Origin: an uncultured Cohaesibacter sp.
GTDB taxonomy: Bacteria; Pseudomonadota; Alphaproteobacteria; Rhizobiales; Cohaesibacteraceae
Assembly (NCBI RefSeq): GCF_963662805.1
Contig: NZ_OY759875.1
Location: 1 to 45,992 of the forward strand
DNA: 45,992 nt
Direction of reading: 5' to 3'
Under the pieces are notes generated by a model. That model did no database searches, had not been told where the DNA came from, and worked only from the letters and a program-made list of their open reading frames with translations. The position numbers and the translations under genes are program-made. Shown here piece after piece: positions 15,819 through 24,689 of this stretch (position 1 is the first letter of the stretch; every line of letters starts with the position of its first letter).

Positions 15819-16370
15819 ATGTCCAGCGTGAATTTCCAAGTGCATGCCAATCTGGAAGATTTGAACCAATTGGCCGATGCGCTCAACAATGCCAACAAAA
15901 AGATTTCCAGCAAGGCAATCGCCCGTGTCACCCGCAAGGCTCTGAAACAGGGCGTTGACGTGGTGCTGGATGACGCCGCCTCTGACCTGGCCGACACCGG
16001 TCTTTCGAGATCCAAGGTGCGCCGGTCTGTTGCCATCGCCTATTTCAACGGCGGCGGTGCGTCATCAGAGGCGGTCATGTCGTCGGGATGGTTTCGCCTT
16101 GCCGATCATGGCCTCGGTCGCAAGGGCGGCGGGGGCATCACCAACAAGCTGGGATATTTCCGAGGTGCATTCAAGGCGTCGATGGGAAGCGGTCACCGGG
16201 GCATCTTCACCCGCATCGGATCGGCTCGCTTTCCGATCCGTGAGTTGTGGGGTCTCAACCCGATGCGCGAGATCGAGCGTGGCAACTCCGAGGCACTTGA
16301 GAACGGCGGCGACCATGCCGCTCAAGCCCTTGAACGCTTCGCAACCGAGCTGCTCGAAAGCGCCCTCTGA
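15819..16370 (+). CDS. minor tail protein Z / HK97-gp10-like protein, 183 aa
   Basis: The ATG at 15819 is preferred (GGGGAG upstream) over 15786. The N terminus (SSVNFQVHANLEDLNQLADA, then ARVTRKALKQGVDVVLDDAA) has the pattern of gpZ-like and HK97 gp10-like tail completion proteins: a short strand then long helices with scattered Arg/Lys. Such proteins normally sit between the head-tail joining and tail tube genes; here the gene lies upstream of the terminase, an unusual position. Confidence 0.55.
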   Translation: MSSVNFQVHANLEDLNQLADALNNANKKISSKAIARVTRKALKQGVDVVLDDAASDLADTGLSRSKVRRSVAIAYFNGGGASSEAVMSSGWFRLADHGLGRKGGGGITNKLGYFRGAFKASMGSGHRGIFTRIGSARFPIRELWGLNPMREIERGNSEALENGGDHAAQALERFATELLESAL

Positions 16371-16382
16371 CCGAGCGGTGAA

Positions 16383-16529
16383 TGTTTCACGGGATTGTTT
16401 CACGGGTCCTTTCCAGCCCCCGCCACCAAGTGCGGGCGAATGTGACCGTCGGGGGTGGCGAGATTTTGGGCTTAAAAAAAGCCTTAAAAACTTAATTTAA
16501 GCTGGTGTTTCACGGGGTTGTTTCACGCG
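16383..16529. promoter_or_regulatory. cosB/pac-like cluster: paired TGTTTCACGGG repeats around an A-tract
   Basis: TGTTTCACGGG occurs at 16383-16393 and 16396-16406, and again at 16506-16516 with TGTTTCACGCG at 16519-16529. In both pairs the start-to-start distance is 13 bases. Between the pairs lie an inverted CGCCACC/GGTGGCG and an AT-rich tract with a GGCTT/AAGCC hairpin (16469-16500). Lambda cosB has repeated terminase-binding sites around a bend site just upstream of the small terminase gene, so this is a packaging-site candidate. Confidence 0.5.
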
Positions 16530-16836
16530 GCTTGCTTAAATTGTCCGGCGGTGTGGAAAGTGGACACGCAAGACGGAGTAGACCTGCAGGGCTGATGCGT
16601 AGCTATGCCCGACCGAGACGCTTTGCGATGGTGCAGATCACCATTGACGCTTTCGCGGTGCTGGTAGTTCGCAGGAGCCGGGGTGACGACCGGCCCGGAC
16701 AATTGAGATCCCTGTCCAGCCTGAAGCCCTACGCCTGTCGTGGGAGGTTGATGTAGGGCTGGACGGGGTGGCTTTTGCAAGGATTGTGATGGTTTGGATG
16801 AGCAGGGGTAAGGGCCGAGCGGATCCTTAGAGCGTT
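16530..16836. other. non-coding leader before the small terminase gene
   Basis: No credible gene is seen. The segment holds a long dyad (AGCCCTAC near 16724-16731 and GTAGGGCT near 16752-16759, 20-base loop) and a weak ribosome site before ATG 16837. With the repeat cluster upstream it makes a 466-base non-coding region, the place where a cohesive-end site would be expected. Confidence 0.4.
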
Positions 16837-17571
16837 ATGGCCGACATTGTTTCCAAATCAGAGTTTGCCAAGCGGATCGGGGTCAGTGCCGCTCGCATCT
16901 CTCAGATGTTGAGCGAGGGCAAGATTTCCGGCGAGGCCGTGCATGGCGAGGGTCGGCGGGCCAAGATCGATGTGGAGGTCGCCTGCAGGCAGATCGGCGT
17001 CAGGCGCGACATAGGCCAAAGCCTTGGCAATGGCGCGACGACCAACCTCAACCCGGATGCTGGGGTGAGCCAATCACAGTCTGCGGATCCTGATCACACC
17101 GGCCAGCGCCTGCAAAGGGAGCCGACCGAGGACGAGATCGTCAATCAGGAATTGCGGGAATACAAACGCCGCGCCGCCGCCCGCAAGGACCGGCAGGAGG
17201 AGGAGGAGGAGTTGCTCAGGGTTGGGCGGCTCATGAAGACCGAGGACGCGGTGCGGGAAATGGAGCGCATCGTCGCCCTGATCACCGACATTCTGACAGG
17301 CCATCCCGACCGCCTTGGTGACGAGCTGGCGGCGGAGTTCCAGATCACCGACAAGCGGGCACTGGTGTTTTTCTTGCGCAACAATTACCGGGCCTTGCGC
17401 GAGCATATCAGCGACGAGTTGAACCGGTTGGCAGAGATCGAGCCGGATCTGGTCGCTGCTGATCTTCTGACGGGCGGAGCGAAAAGCAATGTTCCAATGG
17501 GCCAATCCGGCGAAGCATCTCCGGCTGATCTCGGCGAGCAAGATCCGGCCAGCCCAGAAGATCAACCATAA
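16837..17571 (+). CDS. terminase small subunit, Nu1-like, 244 aa
   Basis: The N terminus (SKSEFAKRIGVSAARISQML, then SEGKISGEAVHGEGRRAKID) is a winged-helix/MerR-like DNA-binding domain as in lambda Nu1. It is followed by a disordered linker, a long acidic/basic helix (REYKRRAAARKDRQEEEEEL) for oligomerisation, and a C-terminal helical part. It would recognise the packaging site upstream and recruit the large subunit. It overlaps the large-subunit gene by 83 bases, so the two may be translationally coupled. Confidence 0.75.
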   Translation: MADIVSKSEFAKRIGVSAARISQMLSEGKISGEAVHGEGRRAKIDVEVACRQIGVRRDIGQSLGNGATTNLNPDAGVSQSQSADPDHTGQRLQREPTEDEIVNQELREYKRRAAARKDRQEEEEELLRVGRLMKTEDAVREMERIVALITDILTGHPDRLGDELAAEFQITDKRALVFFLRNNYRALREHISDELNRLAEIEPDLVAADLLTGGAKSNVPMGQSGEASPADLGEQDPASPEDQP

Positions 17572-19532
17572 TCAGTGGGCACGCGATAATATTGTTTTCG
17601 GGCCGGATGAACCGTTTCCCGGCCCGTATAACGACGAGAAATTCCCATACTTTCCGCCCATTCTGGATGCGCTGTCGGATGACGATCCTTGCCAGATCGT
17701 CACGATCATGAAATCGGCGCAGCTTGGCGGGACCATCATCATCGTGATTTTTGTTGCGGTGTCGATGATCACCGGGCCGATCCATTTCATGTATGTGCAG
17801 GCGACGGAAAGCGCCGCCAAGAAATGGCTTTCGGAAAAAATGGGGCCACTGTTGAAAGGGATCCCGGCCCTCCGCCGGATGTTCCCGGACAACAGTTCAA
17901 AGGCCAAGAATACCGATCAGGAGAAGGCAACCGAGGACGGGCGCGGCAAGATCGAGGCGATCAGCGCACAATCAAAGGATGACCTGGCTCAGGTGTCGCG
18001 GCCCAAGCAGGCGCAGGATGACCTGTCGAAGTGGGAAGAAAACGCCGCCGGGGATCCTGAGGAGCAGGCCGACGACCGATCGAGGGCTTATGAGTTTCGG
18101 AAAATCCTGAAGGTCTCGACGCCGCTGCTATGGCCGGGCTGCAAGATCACCAAGAATTATCGGGACGGGTCGCAAGAGGAATGGGAAGTCCCTTGCCCGC
18201 ATTGCGGTGAGTATCAGGCGCTTGAATGGGAGAATTTCAAGGCCAATATCGACGAGGAAAATCCAGACAACTCGCACTTTACCTGCATCCATTGCGGCTG
18301 CGAGATCCATGATTATCATCGACCCCAGATCATGCCCAAGGGGCGATTTGTAGCGCGCAATCCAAAGGCGATGGCCATTCACCGGAGTTTCTATCTCTGG
18401 ACGGCTCACTCGCCCTTGCAGAGTTTTGGCTCGATTGCCCGCAAGTGGATCCGGGTAAGAGGCATCCCGACCGCCGAACAGGTATTCATGAATAACGACA
18501 TCGGCGTCGCTTATGAGGTCGCCGGGATTAGCGCCAAGGTCGAGGATCTGAAATTGCGGTCGGAAAATTCCGACTATGATCTCGGTGCTGTGCCTGCCGG
18601 ATTTTACGAGCTGTTTTATGGCATCGACTGTCAGGATAACAGGGTTGAATGGACGTTAATAGCCTATGGCCGCAACGTGCGCCGGGCGGTGATCCAGAAA
18701 GGGATCATTCCGCATCACATCTCGGAGGATGAGGCCAAGGCTGCGCTTGACGAGTTGGTCAGGCGGCGATGGCGCAATTTTGCCGGTCATTATCTGGAGG
18801 TCAAATGCACAGCGATCGACGCCAACGCCTTTCGGGACGATGTGGGCGATTGGGCCAAGCGCCACGCAAAAGCCAAGGTGATCATGGTTCGCGGCAAGGC
18901 CGACGACAGCATGGCTCCGATGGTCGAGGTGAAATGGGAATATGACAAGCGCGGAAAGCGCAAGGTCAACCGCTTATAAGGGCCGGTTTTACCATTTCAG
19001 CGCCAACGCCTTCAAATGGGCTCTTTACCGATCCCTGACCAAGATTGACGACCCGGCGCGCCGTTCCTATGTGGCCTTTCCGCGTGGCCTTGATGACGAT
19101 TATTTTGATCAGATAGCCGCCGAGAAGCGTGTCCGAAAGGTCACCAAGACAGGCTTTGTCAAATATGTCTGGGAGAAGGATCCCAATCAGGCCAACGAGG
19201 CGCTGGACATGCTCAACCAAGCTGAGGCTGCAGCCCGCCGTTCTGGCGTCTTTGATGCGTCTGATGAGTATTGGGACAAGCTTGAGGCGATGTTGGGCCA
19301 GTCGGATCCTGATGCCCAGATGGACATCGAGGACATGATGGCAAGGCAAGACAGCAAAACAGCAGTGATTGCAGAGACTGCCGTCAAGTTGCATGCGGCC
19401 TTAACGGACCTGCAGAAACAGGCCGAGGCGACCGGCGGCAACAAGCCGTCCACTCCGGACAGAGCGGAAAGCGCGACCTTGCGCAGAATACGCGAGAAGC
19501 GGGAAAAACGCGAAAACAACAAGGGGCCGTAG
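17489..19532 (+). pseudogene. terminase large subunit, GpA family, one extra base near 18975
   Basis: The GpA signatures are FGPDEPFPGPYNDEKFPYFP, the ATPase P-loop variant MKSAQLGGTI, a zinc-finger-like pair of CPHCG and CIHCG, and an endonuclease part starting FYELFYGIDCQDNRVEWTLI with catalytic acids. At 18975 one extra T (CGC TTA TAA instead of CGC TAT AAG) ends the first frame. The protein then resumes as YKGRFYHFSANAFKWALYRS and runs to 19532, giving about 680 aa in all, a normal length for the family. It packages DNA into the prohead with an ATPase motor and cuts cohesive ends. Confidence 0.85.
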
Positions 19533-19565
19533 CGCCCCTTGTTTCACGTACAGTTCCCGTGAAAC
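19518..19565 (+). terminator. 10-bp hairpin over the terminase stop codon, followed by GTTTCACG inverted half-sites
   Basis: AACAAGGGGC and GCCCCTTGTT (19518-19527 / 19534-19543) form a perfect stem with the TAG stop in the loop region; only a short T-run follows, so termination would be partial. GTTTCACG (19541-19548) and CGTGAAAC (19558-19565) form an inverted repeat nine bases apart. This GTTTCACG word matches the direct repeats upstream of the small terminase. Confidence 0.5.
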
Positions 19566-19577
19566 AGAGGCAATGAT

Positions 19578-19802
19578 ATGGCTGACACCGAAGCATTGGA
19601 GGCACGGCTGGCGGAGGCGGAAAGCACTCTGCACAAGCTACTGACCGGTGATCTGGAGCGGGAAATGTCGCAAGGCGGCAAGTCGGCCAGTTTCAATCTG
19701 CCAAGCGAAAGCAAGCTGCGGGCCTATATCGACGAGCTGAAACAGCAGCTCGGTCAGTCTGTTTCGCGTCGCCATCACAATCGACGCATCCGTTTTCAAT
19801 GA
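19578..19802 (+). CDS. gpW-like head-tail joining protein, 74 aa
   Basis: Length and pattern fit lambda gpW: a helical hairpin (DTEALEARLAEAESTLHKLL, then ESKLRAYIDELKQQLGQ) with a basic C-terminal tail SRRHHNRRIRF. gpW plugs the portal after packaging to allow tail attachment. Its place between terminase and portal is the same as in lambda. Confidence 0.75.
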   Translation: MADTEALEARLAEAESTLHKLLTGDLEREMSQGGKSASFNLPSESKLRAYIDELKQQLGQSVSRRHHNRRIRFQ

Positions 19803-19811
19803 GGGGCTGAC

Positions 19812-21467
19812 ATGCAATCAAAGACACTGATTGACAAGCATGGTGCTCCGCTGTCCGCATATCGACCAAAGGTGTCGGCTCGTGCGGCGATCGGGCGAGC
19901 CTATGAAGCCGCCAGCCTGACCAGCCAAAGCCACGGCGGTTGGCGTCCTCAACGCCACGCGCCACAGTCGGCGCTGTCAACCGACCGCAACATGATGGTT
20001 GCTCGCACCGAGGATATGGGGCGCAACAATCCATGGGCGTCGGCGGCGCTCCAGCGCAAGCTGGAAATGGTGATTGGTGTTGGCTGGAAATTTGCCAGCC
20101 GCCCAAACAGCAAGCGGCTTGGCATCAGCAAAGAGCAGAGCCGCGCTCTCGGCGATGAGATCGAGGCATGGATCGCGGCTTATTGCAGCGACACAGAGTT
20201 GCGCAACGATGCGGCCCAGCGCGAGTCCGTTGCCATGCAGATGGGGTCGGCTTTCAAGCATTGTCTGGTGACCGGCGATGCGCTTGGTCGGCTTCACTAT
20301 CTGGAACGGGGCGGGGAAGTTCACACCGCTCTTGAGCTGATCCATTCTGCACGGCTCAAGCAACCGCTTGGCACGCCGCCGACTGATCGCTTTCGGGACG
20401 GTATTGAGCTGGGGCAGCATAACGAGGCGTTGGCCTATTGGTTCACGATTGCGCATCCAAATGACACGCTGTCGCTTTTCAGACAGACGGAAAGCGTACG
20501 GATTTCCAAGTATGATGAGGATGGCACCCGTCGGATCTTGCATTACTTCACGCCGCAAGAGCCGGGTGAATTTCGTGGCCGGTCGTTGTTGGCACCGATC
20601 GTCAAGAAGCTCCGCCAGTTGGCGAAGTTCGACGAGGCAGAGCTGCAGGCGGCGACGCTAAATGCAATCCTTGCGGCCTTTGTCGAGACCGACGCCAAGC
20701 ATGACGTGATCGAGCATCTGATCGGCGACGCGGACAGCATCGAGCAGGCGGAGGCCGGGGTCGCCACTTACTTTGACACACTGGCGGCTCAGCAAGAGGT
20801 TTACCGACAGACCAATCCGCTGGAAATGGATGGCGTCCGCTTCATGCAGACCGCGATCGGCGAAAAGGTCAATTTCACCAATCCGGCGCGACCTTCTGCT
20901 GGTTATGACAAGTTTGAGCTTGCCTCGCTTCGCAACATTGCCAGTGCAACCAATCTCAGTCTTGAGATGCTGACAGCTGACTATTCCAAGCTCAGCTATT
21001 CGGGGTGGCGTGGGGCAATCACCAATGTCTGGCGAGGTGTGACCTGTGAGCGGGCCGGATTTGAGGCGACATTCGTGCGGCCATGGTTCCGGGTTGTGAT
21101 CGAGGAGGGCATTGCGCGCGGCAAGATCAAGGTGCCGCGTGGTGCGCCATCCTTCTGGGACATGCCATCGGCTTACCTTGCTGGTGACTGGATCGGTCCG
21201 GGTCGCGGGTCTGCGGATCCTTACAAGGACGGTCGTGCGAATGAGCTTGATCTGGCGCTCGGCATCAAGACCAAACGCGAGATCCTGGCCGAAAGCGGCA
21301 AGGATTATGACGAGCACATGGACAATCTCAAGGCCGAAATTGACGACCATCACAATCGCCTCGGTTTACGGCATCCAGCGGAGGATGATCCTGCGTCGAT
21401 CGAGCCTGAGTTGATACGGGATGATGTGGAGCGCAAAGGGGAAAGTGATGAGCAGACTACTGATTAA
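19812..21467 (+). CDS. portal protein, lambda family, 551 aa
   Basis: Lambda-family portal signatures are SHGGWRPQRHAPQSALSTDR and RTEDMGRNNPWASAALQRKL near the N terminus, HYFTPQEPGEFRGRSLLAPI in the middle (residues 235-260) and MLTADYSKLSYSGWRGAITN towards the C terminus. Length matches lambda gpB. It forms the dodecameric DNA entry ring in the head vertex. The 3' end overlaps the protease gene by 20 bases. Confidence 0.85.
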   Translation: MQSKTLIDKHGAPLSAYRPKVSARAAIGRAYEAASLTSQSHGGWRPQRHAPQSALSTDRNMMVARTEDMGRNNPWASAALQRKLEMVIGVGWKFASRPNSKRLGISKEQSRALGDEIEAWIAAYCSDTELRNDAAQRESVAMQMGSAFKHCLVTGDALGRLHYLERGGEVHTALELIHSARLKQPLGTPPTDRFRDGIELGQHNEALAYWFTIAHPNDTLSLFRQTESVRISKYDEDGTRRILHYFTPQEPGEFRGRSLLAPIVKKLRQLAKFDEAELQAATLNAILAAFVETDAKHDVIEHLIGDADSIEQAEAGVATYFDTLAAQQEVYRQTNPLEMDGVRFMQTAIGEKVNFTNPARPSAGYDKFELASLRNIASATNLSLEMLTADYSKLSYSGWRGAITNVWRGVTCERAGFEATFVRPWFRVVIEEGIARGKIKVPRGAPSFWDMPSAYLAGDWIGPGRGSADPYKDGRANELDLALGIKTKREILAESGKDYDEHMDNLKAEIDDHHNRLGLRHPAEDDPASIEPELIRDDVERKGESDEQTTD

Positions 21468-22536
21468 CGGCAAGCTGGTGCTTTATGGCGTTGTTGGCTT
21501 CGACTTCTGGGATGAGTGCTTTACGGCAAATGAGGTCGTCGAGGCACTTGCCGAGGTTGGTGGCGATGAGGATATCGACGTCCTGCTCAACTCGCCGGGT
21601 GGTGACGCATTTGCCGGGATTGCCATCTACAACGCGCTCAAAGCGCACGGGGGCAACGTCACCATCTCAATCGATGGCATGGCGATGTCTGCTGCGTCCC
21701 TTCTTGCGATGGCTGGTGATGAGATCGTCATGCGCGAGGGTGCGTTGCTGATGATCCATGACCCCATGACCTTTGCGTGGGGAAATGCCGATGACATGTC
21801 CAAGATCGTCGCCCGGCTCGACAAGATCGCGGATCAGATGGCTGGCATCTATGCTCGCCCCAGCGGCAAAGACAAAGCCGACTGTCGCCAGATCATGAAA
21901 GATGAGACCTATTTCGACGGTCAGGAGGCGGTTGAGGCCGGTTTTGCTCATCGCACCGATGAGGCGACAGAAACCGACCTCATCGCGTTCGATTATCGAA
22001 CCTATTCTAAAGCGCCGGAGCACTTGAAGCTGGTTGCCAAGCAAAACAACTGGACCTTCGAGACGCCTCCTGTTTCCCAGTCTGCGGCCTCCGCCGCACC
22101 ACCCCGTCAGAAAAAGGAGATTTCCATGTCTGGCAAACCACAGGCGGCGGATGTTGAAGCCGTTGATCTGGATAAAGTGAAGGCCGAGGCTGCGACGGCT
22201 GCCATCAAGGCGGATCGTGAGCGGCGTCAGGTTGTCACGTCCTGTGAAGATTTCAATCAGAACAGGGATCTGGCCGAGCATTTGCTCAACACGACAGATC
22301 TGAGCGCCGAGGACATCGTCGCCAGTCTTTCCCATGCCATCAAGGCCGCTCCAAACGTGCCGGAGCCGGAACCAAAGCCCGGTGATCTGGCCAATGATGG
22401 GGCGGCGCAGTATGCGGCCAGCCGCTCAAAGGCGGAGCAGAAGCAGCCCGACCTTGGCGTCGGTGCAACCGGCGGCAAGCCTGAGGGTGGTCGCCTTCTG
22501 GCTCGTGCTCAGAAACAGTTTGGAGGTGCCAAATGA
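21448..22536 (+). CDS. ClpP/S49-type head maturation protease, 362 aa
   Basis: ATG 21448 is chosen because GGGGAAAG precedes it and it overlaps the portal end. DIDVLLNSPGGDAFAGIAIY, then SIDGMAMSAASLLAMAGDEI with the nucleophile Ser (around residue 90) and ALLMIHDPMTFAWGN with the active-site His form a ClpP-like Ser-His-Asp protease. The C-terminal third is acidic and helical, and also appears as a separate scaffold (see 22126). The combination equals lambda gpC with its nested Nu3. Confidence 0.8.
   Translation: MSRLLINGKLVLYGVVGFDFWDECFTANEVVEALAEVGGDEDIDVLLNSPGGDAFAGIAIYNALKAHGGNVTISIDGMAMSAASLLAMAGDEIVMREGALLMIHDPMTFAWGNADDMSKIVARLDKIADQMAGIYARPSGKDKADCRQIMKDETYFDGQEAVEAGFAHRTDEATETDLIAFDYRTYSKAPEHLKLVAKQNNWTFETPPVSQSAASAAPPRQKKEISMSGKPQAADVEAVDLDKVKAEAATAAIKADRERRQVVTSCEDFNQNRDLAEHLLNTTDLSAEDIVASLSHAIKAAPNVPEPEPKPGDLANDGAAQYAASRSKAEQKQPDLGVGATGGKPEGGRLLARAQKQFGGAK
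22126..22536 (+). CDS. internal in-frame start: Nu3-like scaffolding protein, 136 aa
   Basis: An in-frame ATG at 22126 has AAGGAGA at 22114-22120, the best ribosome site in the head gene set. The product (starts MSGKPQAADVEAVDLDKVKA) is the helical C-terminal domain of the protease. Lambda makes its Nu3 scaffold this way from gene C. The site would give excess scaffold over protease. Confidence 0.7.
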   Translation: MSGKPQAADVEAVDLDKVKAEAATAAIKADRERRQVVTSCEDFNQNRDLAEHLLNTTDLSAEDIVASLSHAIKAAPNVPEPEPKPGDLANDGAAQYAASRSKAEQKQPDLGVGATGGKPEGGRLLARAQKQFGGAK

Positions 22537-22880
22537 CCTTGGCCAGCTTTACCAATCACGGCTCCAGCACGGTTGCGATCCTGCATGGGCCGAATGTCAA
22601 GACCGCTGTTTTTACGGTTCTTGCAGGCACCTATGAGCGCGGCGACGTGCTGGAATGGGATGCGGAAAACGAGCGTTACATTCCGCTCGCGACCGCTGCC
22701 AATGCGGATGCGGTGATCATGGAGGACATGACCATCGCCGCCGACCAGACGGTGCCCGTCATTGTTGAGGTCGATGATCTCAACGAGGATCTGATCAATA
22801 TCGGCGAGCTTGACCTCATTACTGTCAAGCGGGCCTTTCGCGCGGTTGGCATCTACTGCCGCTCTTACACTCCTGCATGA
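22533..22880 (+). CDS. head decoration protein, gpD-like, 115 aa
   Basis: The ATG overlaps the protease stop (ATGA). The fold pattern of the lambda gpD family is visible: an unstructured N terminus, a beta strand TAVFTVLAGTYERGDVLEWD, and YIPLATAANADAVIMEDMTI. Trimers of gpD cap the threefold sites of the expanded capsid. Order C-Nu3-D-E is as in lambda. Confidence 0.75.
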   Translation: MTLASFTNHGSSTVAILHGPNVKTAVFTVLAGTYERGDVLEWDAENERYIPLATAANADAVIMEDMTIAADQTVPVIVEVDDLNEDLINIGELDLITVKRAFRAVGIYCRSYTPA

Positions 22881-22891
22881 GGTGATCTGAC

Positions 22892-23951
22892 ATGGATCTT
22901 TACACGCTCGAAGAGCTAATTGCCACCATCGAGACAATCATCTCTCCCAAGACGCATTTCCTTGATAAGTATTTCAAGGTGCAACACGCTTCAGACAAGT
23001 CGGAAATCTACTTTGATGATGTGTTCAAGGGGCAGGTGGTGCTGGCTCCATTCGTCATTCCGACCTCGGCAGGTCGCCCGCAAAATCGCCAAGGTTTTGC
23101 CGTCAAATCCTTCAAGCCTGCTTACCTCAAGCCACTTGACCCTGTTCGTCCCGGCGATGTGCAGACCCGCATGGCGGGTGAGCCGTTCGGCGGCATCATG
23201 GATGCGATGGATCGGATGGACGCCGCCGTCTTGCAGGTGTTGGCGCAGCAGAAGCTGCAAATCACCCAGCGCTGGGAATGGATGGCACAGATGGCTTTGA
23301 TCGACGGTGCCGTTACCATTGTCGGTGAGGACTATCCGTCCACACTGGTTGATTTTGGCCGCAACGCCAACAACACCGTTGTCGTGACGATCGCGACGGA
23401 AAAATGGTCCGATGTGGATCATGACATTAAGAGCGATCTTGAGGACTGGTCTGGTGCTGGTGCTGAGCAGTGCGGGACGCCTTTGAGAGACGTCTATATG
23501 TCTCGCGAAATTTGGCGCGTGTTCAAGAAAAACAACTCCATTAAGGAGGAACTTGATACCACGATCCGCAATGTCTCTACGATCGTTACGTCGCCGACCG
23601 CAGATGATCCGAATGATCCGGTAATCTTTAAAGGGGCCGTTGGTGAATTCAACATCTATGTTCACACGGGCACTTATCGCGATCCGGTCGACAACCAGAC
23701 CAAGCGCTATCTGGCGGCCGATGAGGTGTTGATGGTTTGCGCCGGTTGGCGTGACGGGCACCGAGGGCGTCTATGGTGTCCGTGGCTTTGGCATGATCGA
23801 GGACAAGAAGGCGGGCCTTCAGCCTTTGCCAATTTTCCCGCGCGTCTATGAGCAGGACAATCCGTCCATGGATGTGGCCATGACGCAGTCGGCTCCGATC
23901 ATGATTCCCGGTCGCCCGAATGGCACCATGAAAATCAAAGGACTGATCTGA
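22892..23951 (+). pseudogene. major capsid protein, lambda gpE type, one extra base near 23745
   Basis: The gpE-family pattern is clear: DLYTLEELIATIETIISPKT, then FLDKYFKVQHASDKSEIYFD, and VQTRMAGEPFGGIMDAMDRM. One extra T at 23745 breaks the frame; the protein resumes as TGTEGVYGVRGFGMIEDKKA and ends APIMIPGRPNGTMKIKGLI at 23951. The repaired length of about 353 aa fits lambda gpE (341 aa). The stop overlaps the next ATG. Confidence 0.85.
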
Positions 23952-24289
23952 TGGCGAAAGTGACAATTCATGTGGCAAAATTCGGTCTTAAAACATCGGC
24001 GGGCGCGACTGATGCCGGGACCGAGATCCTGCCGGACACGCATGCCAAGCTGTTCACGAAGGCGGGCAACCCGACAAAAGAGCTGAAAGCGCTCGTTGAT
24101 GACTACAAGGCCGTCACCCTCAAGGAGGTGACGGTCGTCACTTCCGGCAAAGATGATGACGAGACCGGGAAGGTATCGACGGGCGGTGACGGGTCTGATG
24201 ATCCGGGGGCGTCCAGTGACGGCGACGATGAGGATGACGACGAGACCGGCACCGAGACGGGTGGCACGGCTGGTGCGGCTGCCAAGTAA
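23951..24289 (+). CDS. head-assembly protein in the FI position, 112 aa
   Basis: The gene sits where lambda FI is found. The N-terminal half (MAKVTIHVAKFGLKTSAGAT) is ordered; the C-terminal third is an acidic, glycine-rich disordered tail (GDDEDDDETGTETGGTAGAA). Lambda gpFI aids terminase-prohead docking and also has a flexible part, but sequence identity cannot be claimed; assignment is by position. Stop overlaps next start (TAATG). Confidence 0.5.
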   Translation: MAKVTIHVAKFGLKTSAGATDAGTEILPDTHAKLFTKAGNPTKELKALVDDYKAVTLKEVTVVTSGKDDDETGKVSTGGDGSDDPGASSDGDDEDDDETGTETGGTAGAAAK

Positions 24290-24687
24290 TGGCCCGCTCG
24301 TCGTTTGGCGAGCGGTTCGCAACTCGCACAAAGGGGCTTGCTGAGCATTTCGGCAAGCCTCTTTATTTTATCGGCGTGAATTCGGGCGGATGGTCATCTC
24401 TTTCCAGCGGCGATGCGGATGACGCGCCGGTCGAGGTCAAGGCGGATCTGGTTGCCAGTCGCAGCCTTGACGATGCGGATTTGCGCAACATGCAGGACGG
24501 CATGCGGGTCATGCTGGCCAATCATGATTTTGTCATTTCGATCCATCCGGATCACTTTTCCCTGACGCGAATTCCGAGACAGGGTGATCGCTTTTGTGAG
24601 GTGATCGATGGCAAAGCTTTTGTCGTCGATGATGTCCTCGACGAGGACAACGGCTGGATTGTCTGTGGCTGCTCGATGGAGGGTTGA
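24289..24687 (+). CDS. head-tail joining protein in the FII position, 132 aa
   Basis: Starts MARSSFGERFATRTKGLAEH and contains SIHPDHFSLTRIPRQGDRFC, then VDDVLDEDNGWIVC, the beta-rich pattern of lambda gpFII-type connectors that follow a major capsid gene. Length is close to gpFII (117 aa). It would form the lower connector ring. Confidence 0.55.
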   Translation: MARSSFGERFATRTKGLAEHFGKPLYFIGVNSGGWSSLSSGDADDAPVEVKADLVASRSLDDADLRNMQDGMRVMLANHDFVISIHPDHFSLTRIPRQGDRFCEVIDGKAFVVDDVLDEDNGWIVCGCSMEG

Positions 24688-24689
24688 TC

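Noticed and set aside
19541..19565. Functional chromosomal parS site
   Set aside because: The two half-sites are nine bases apart instead of abutting, so it is not a standard parS; kept only as a speculative resemblance.
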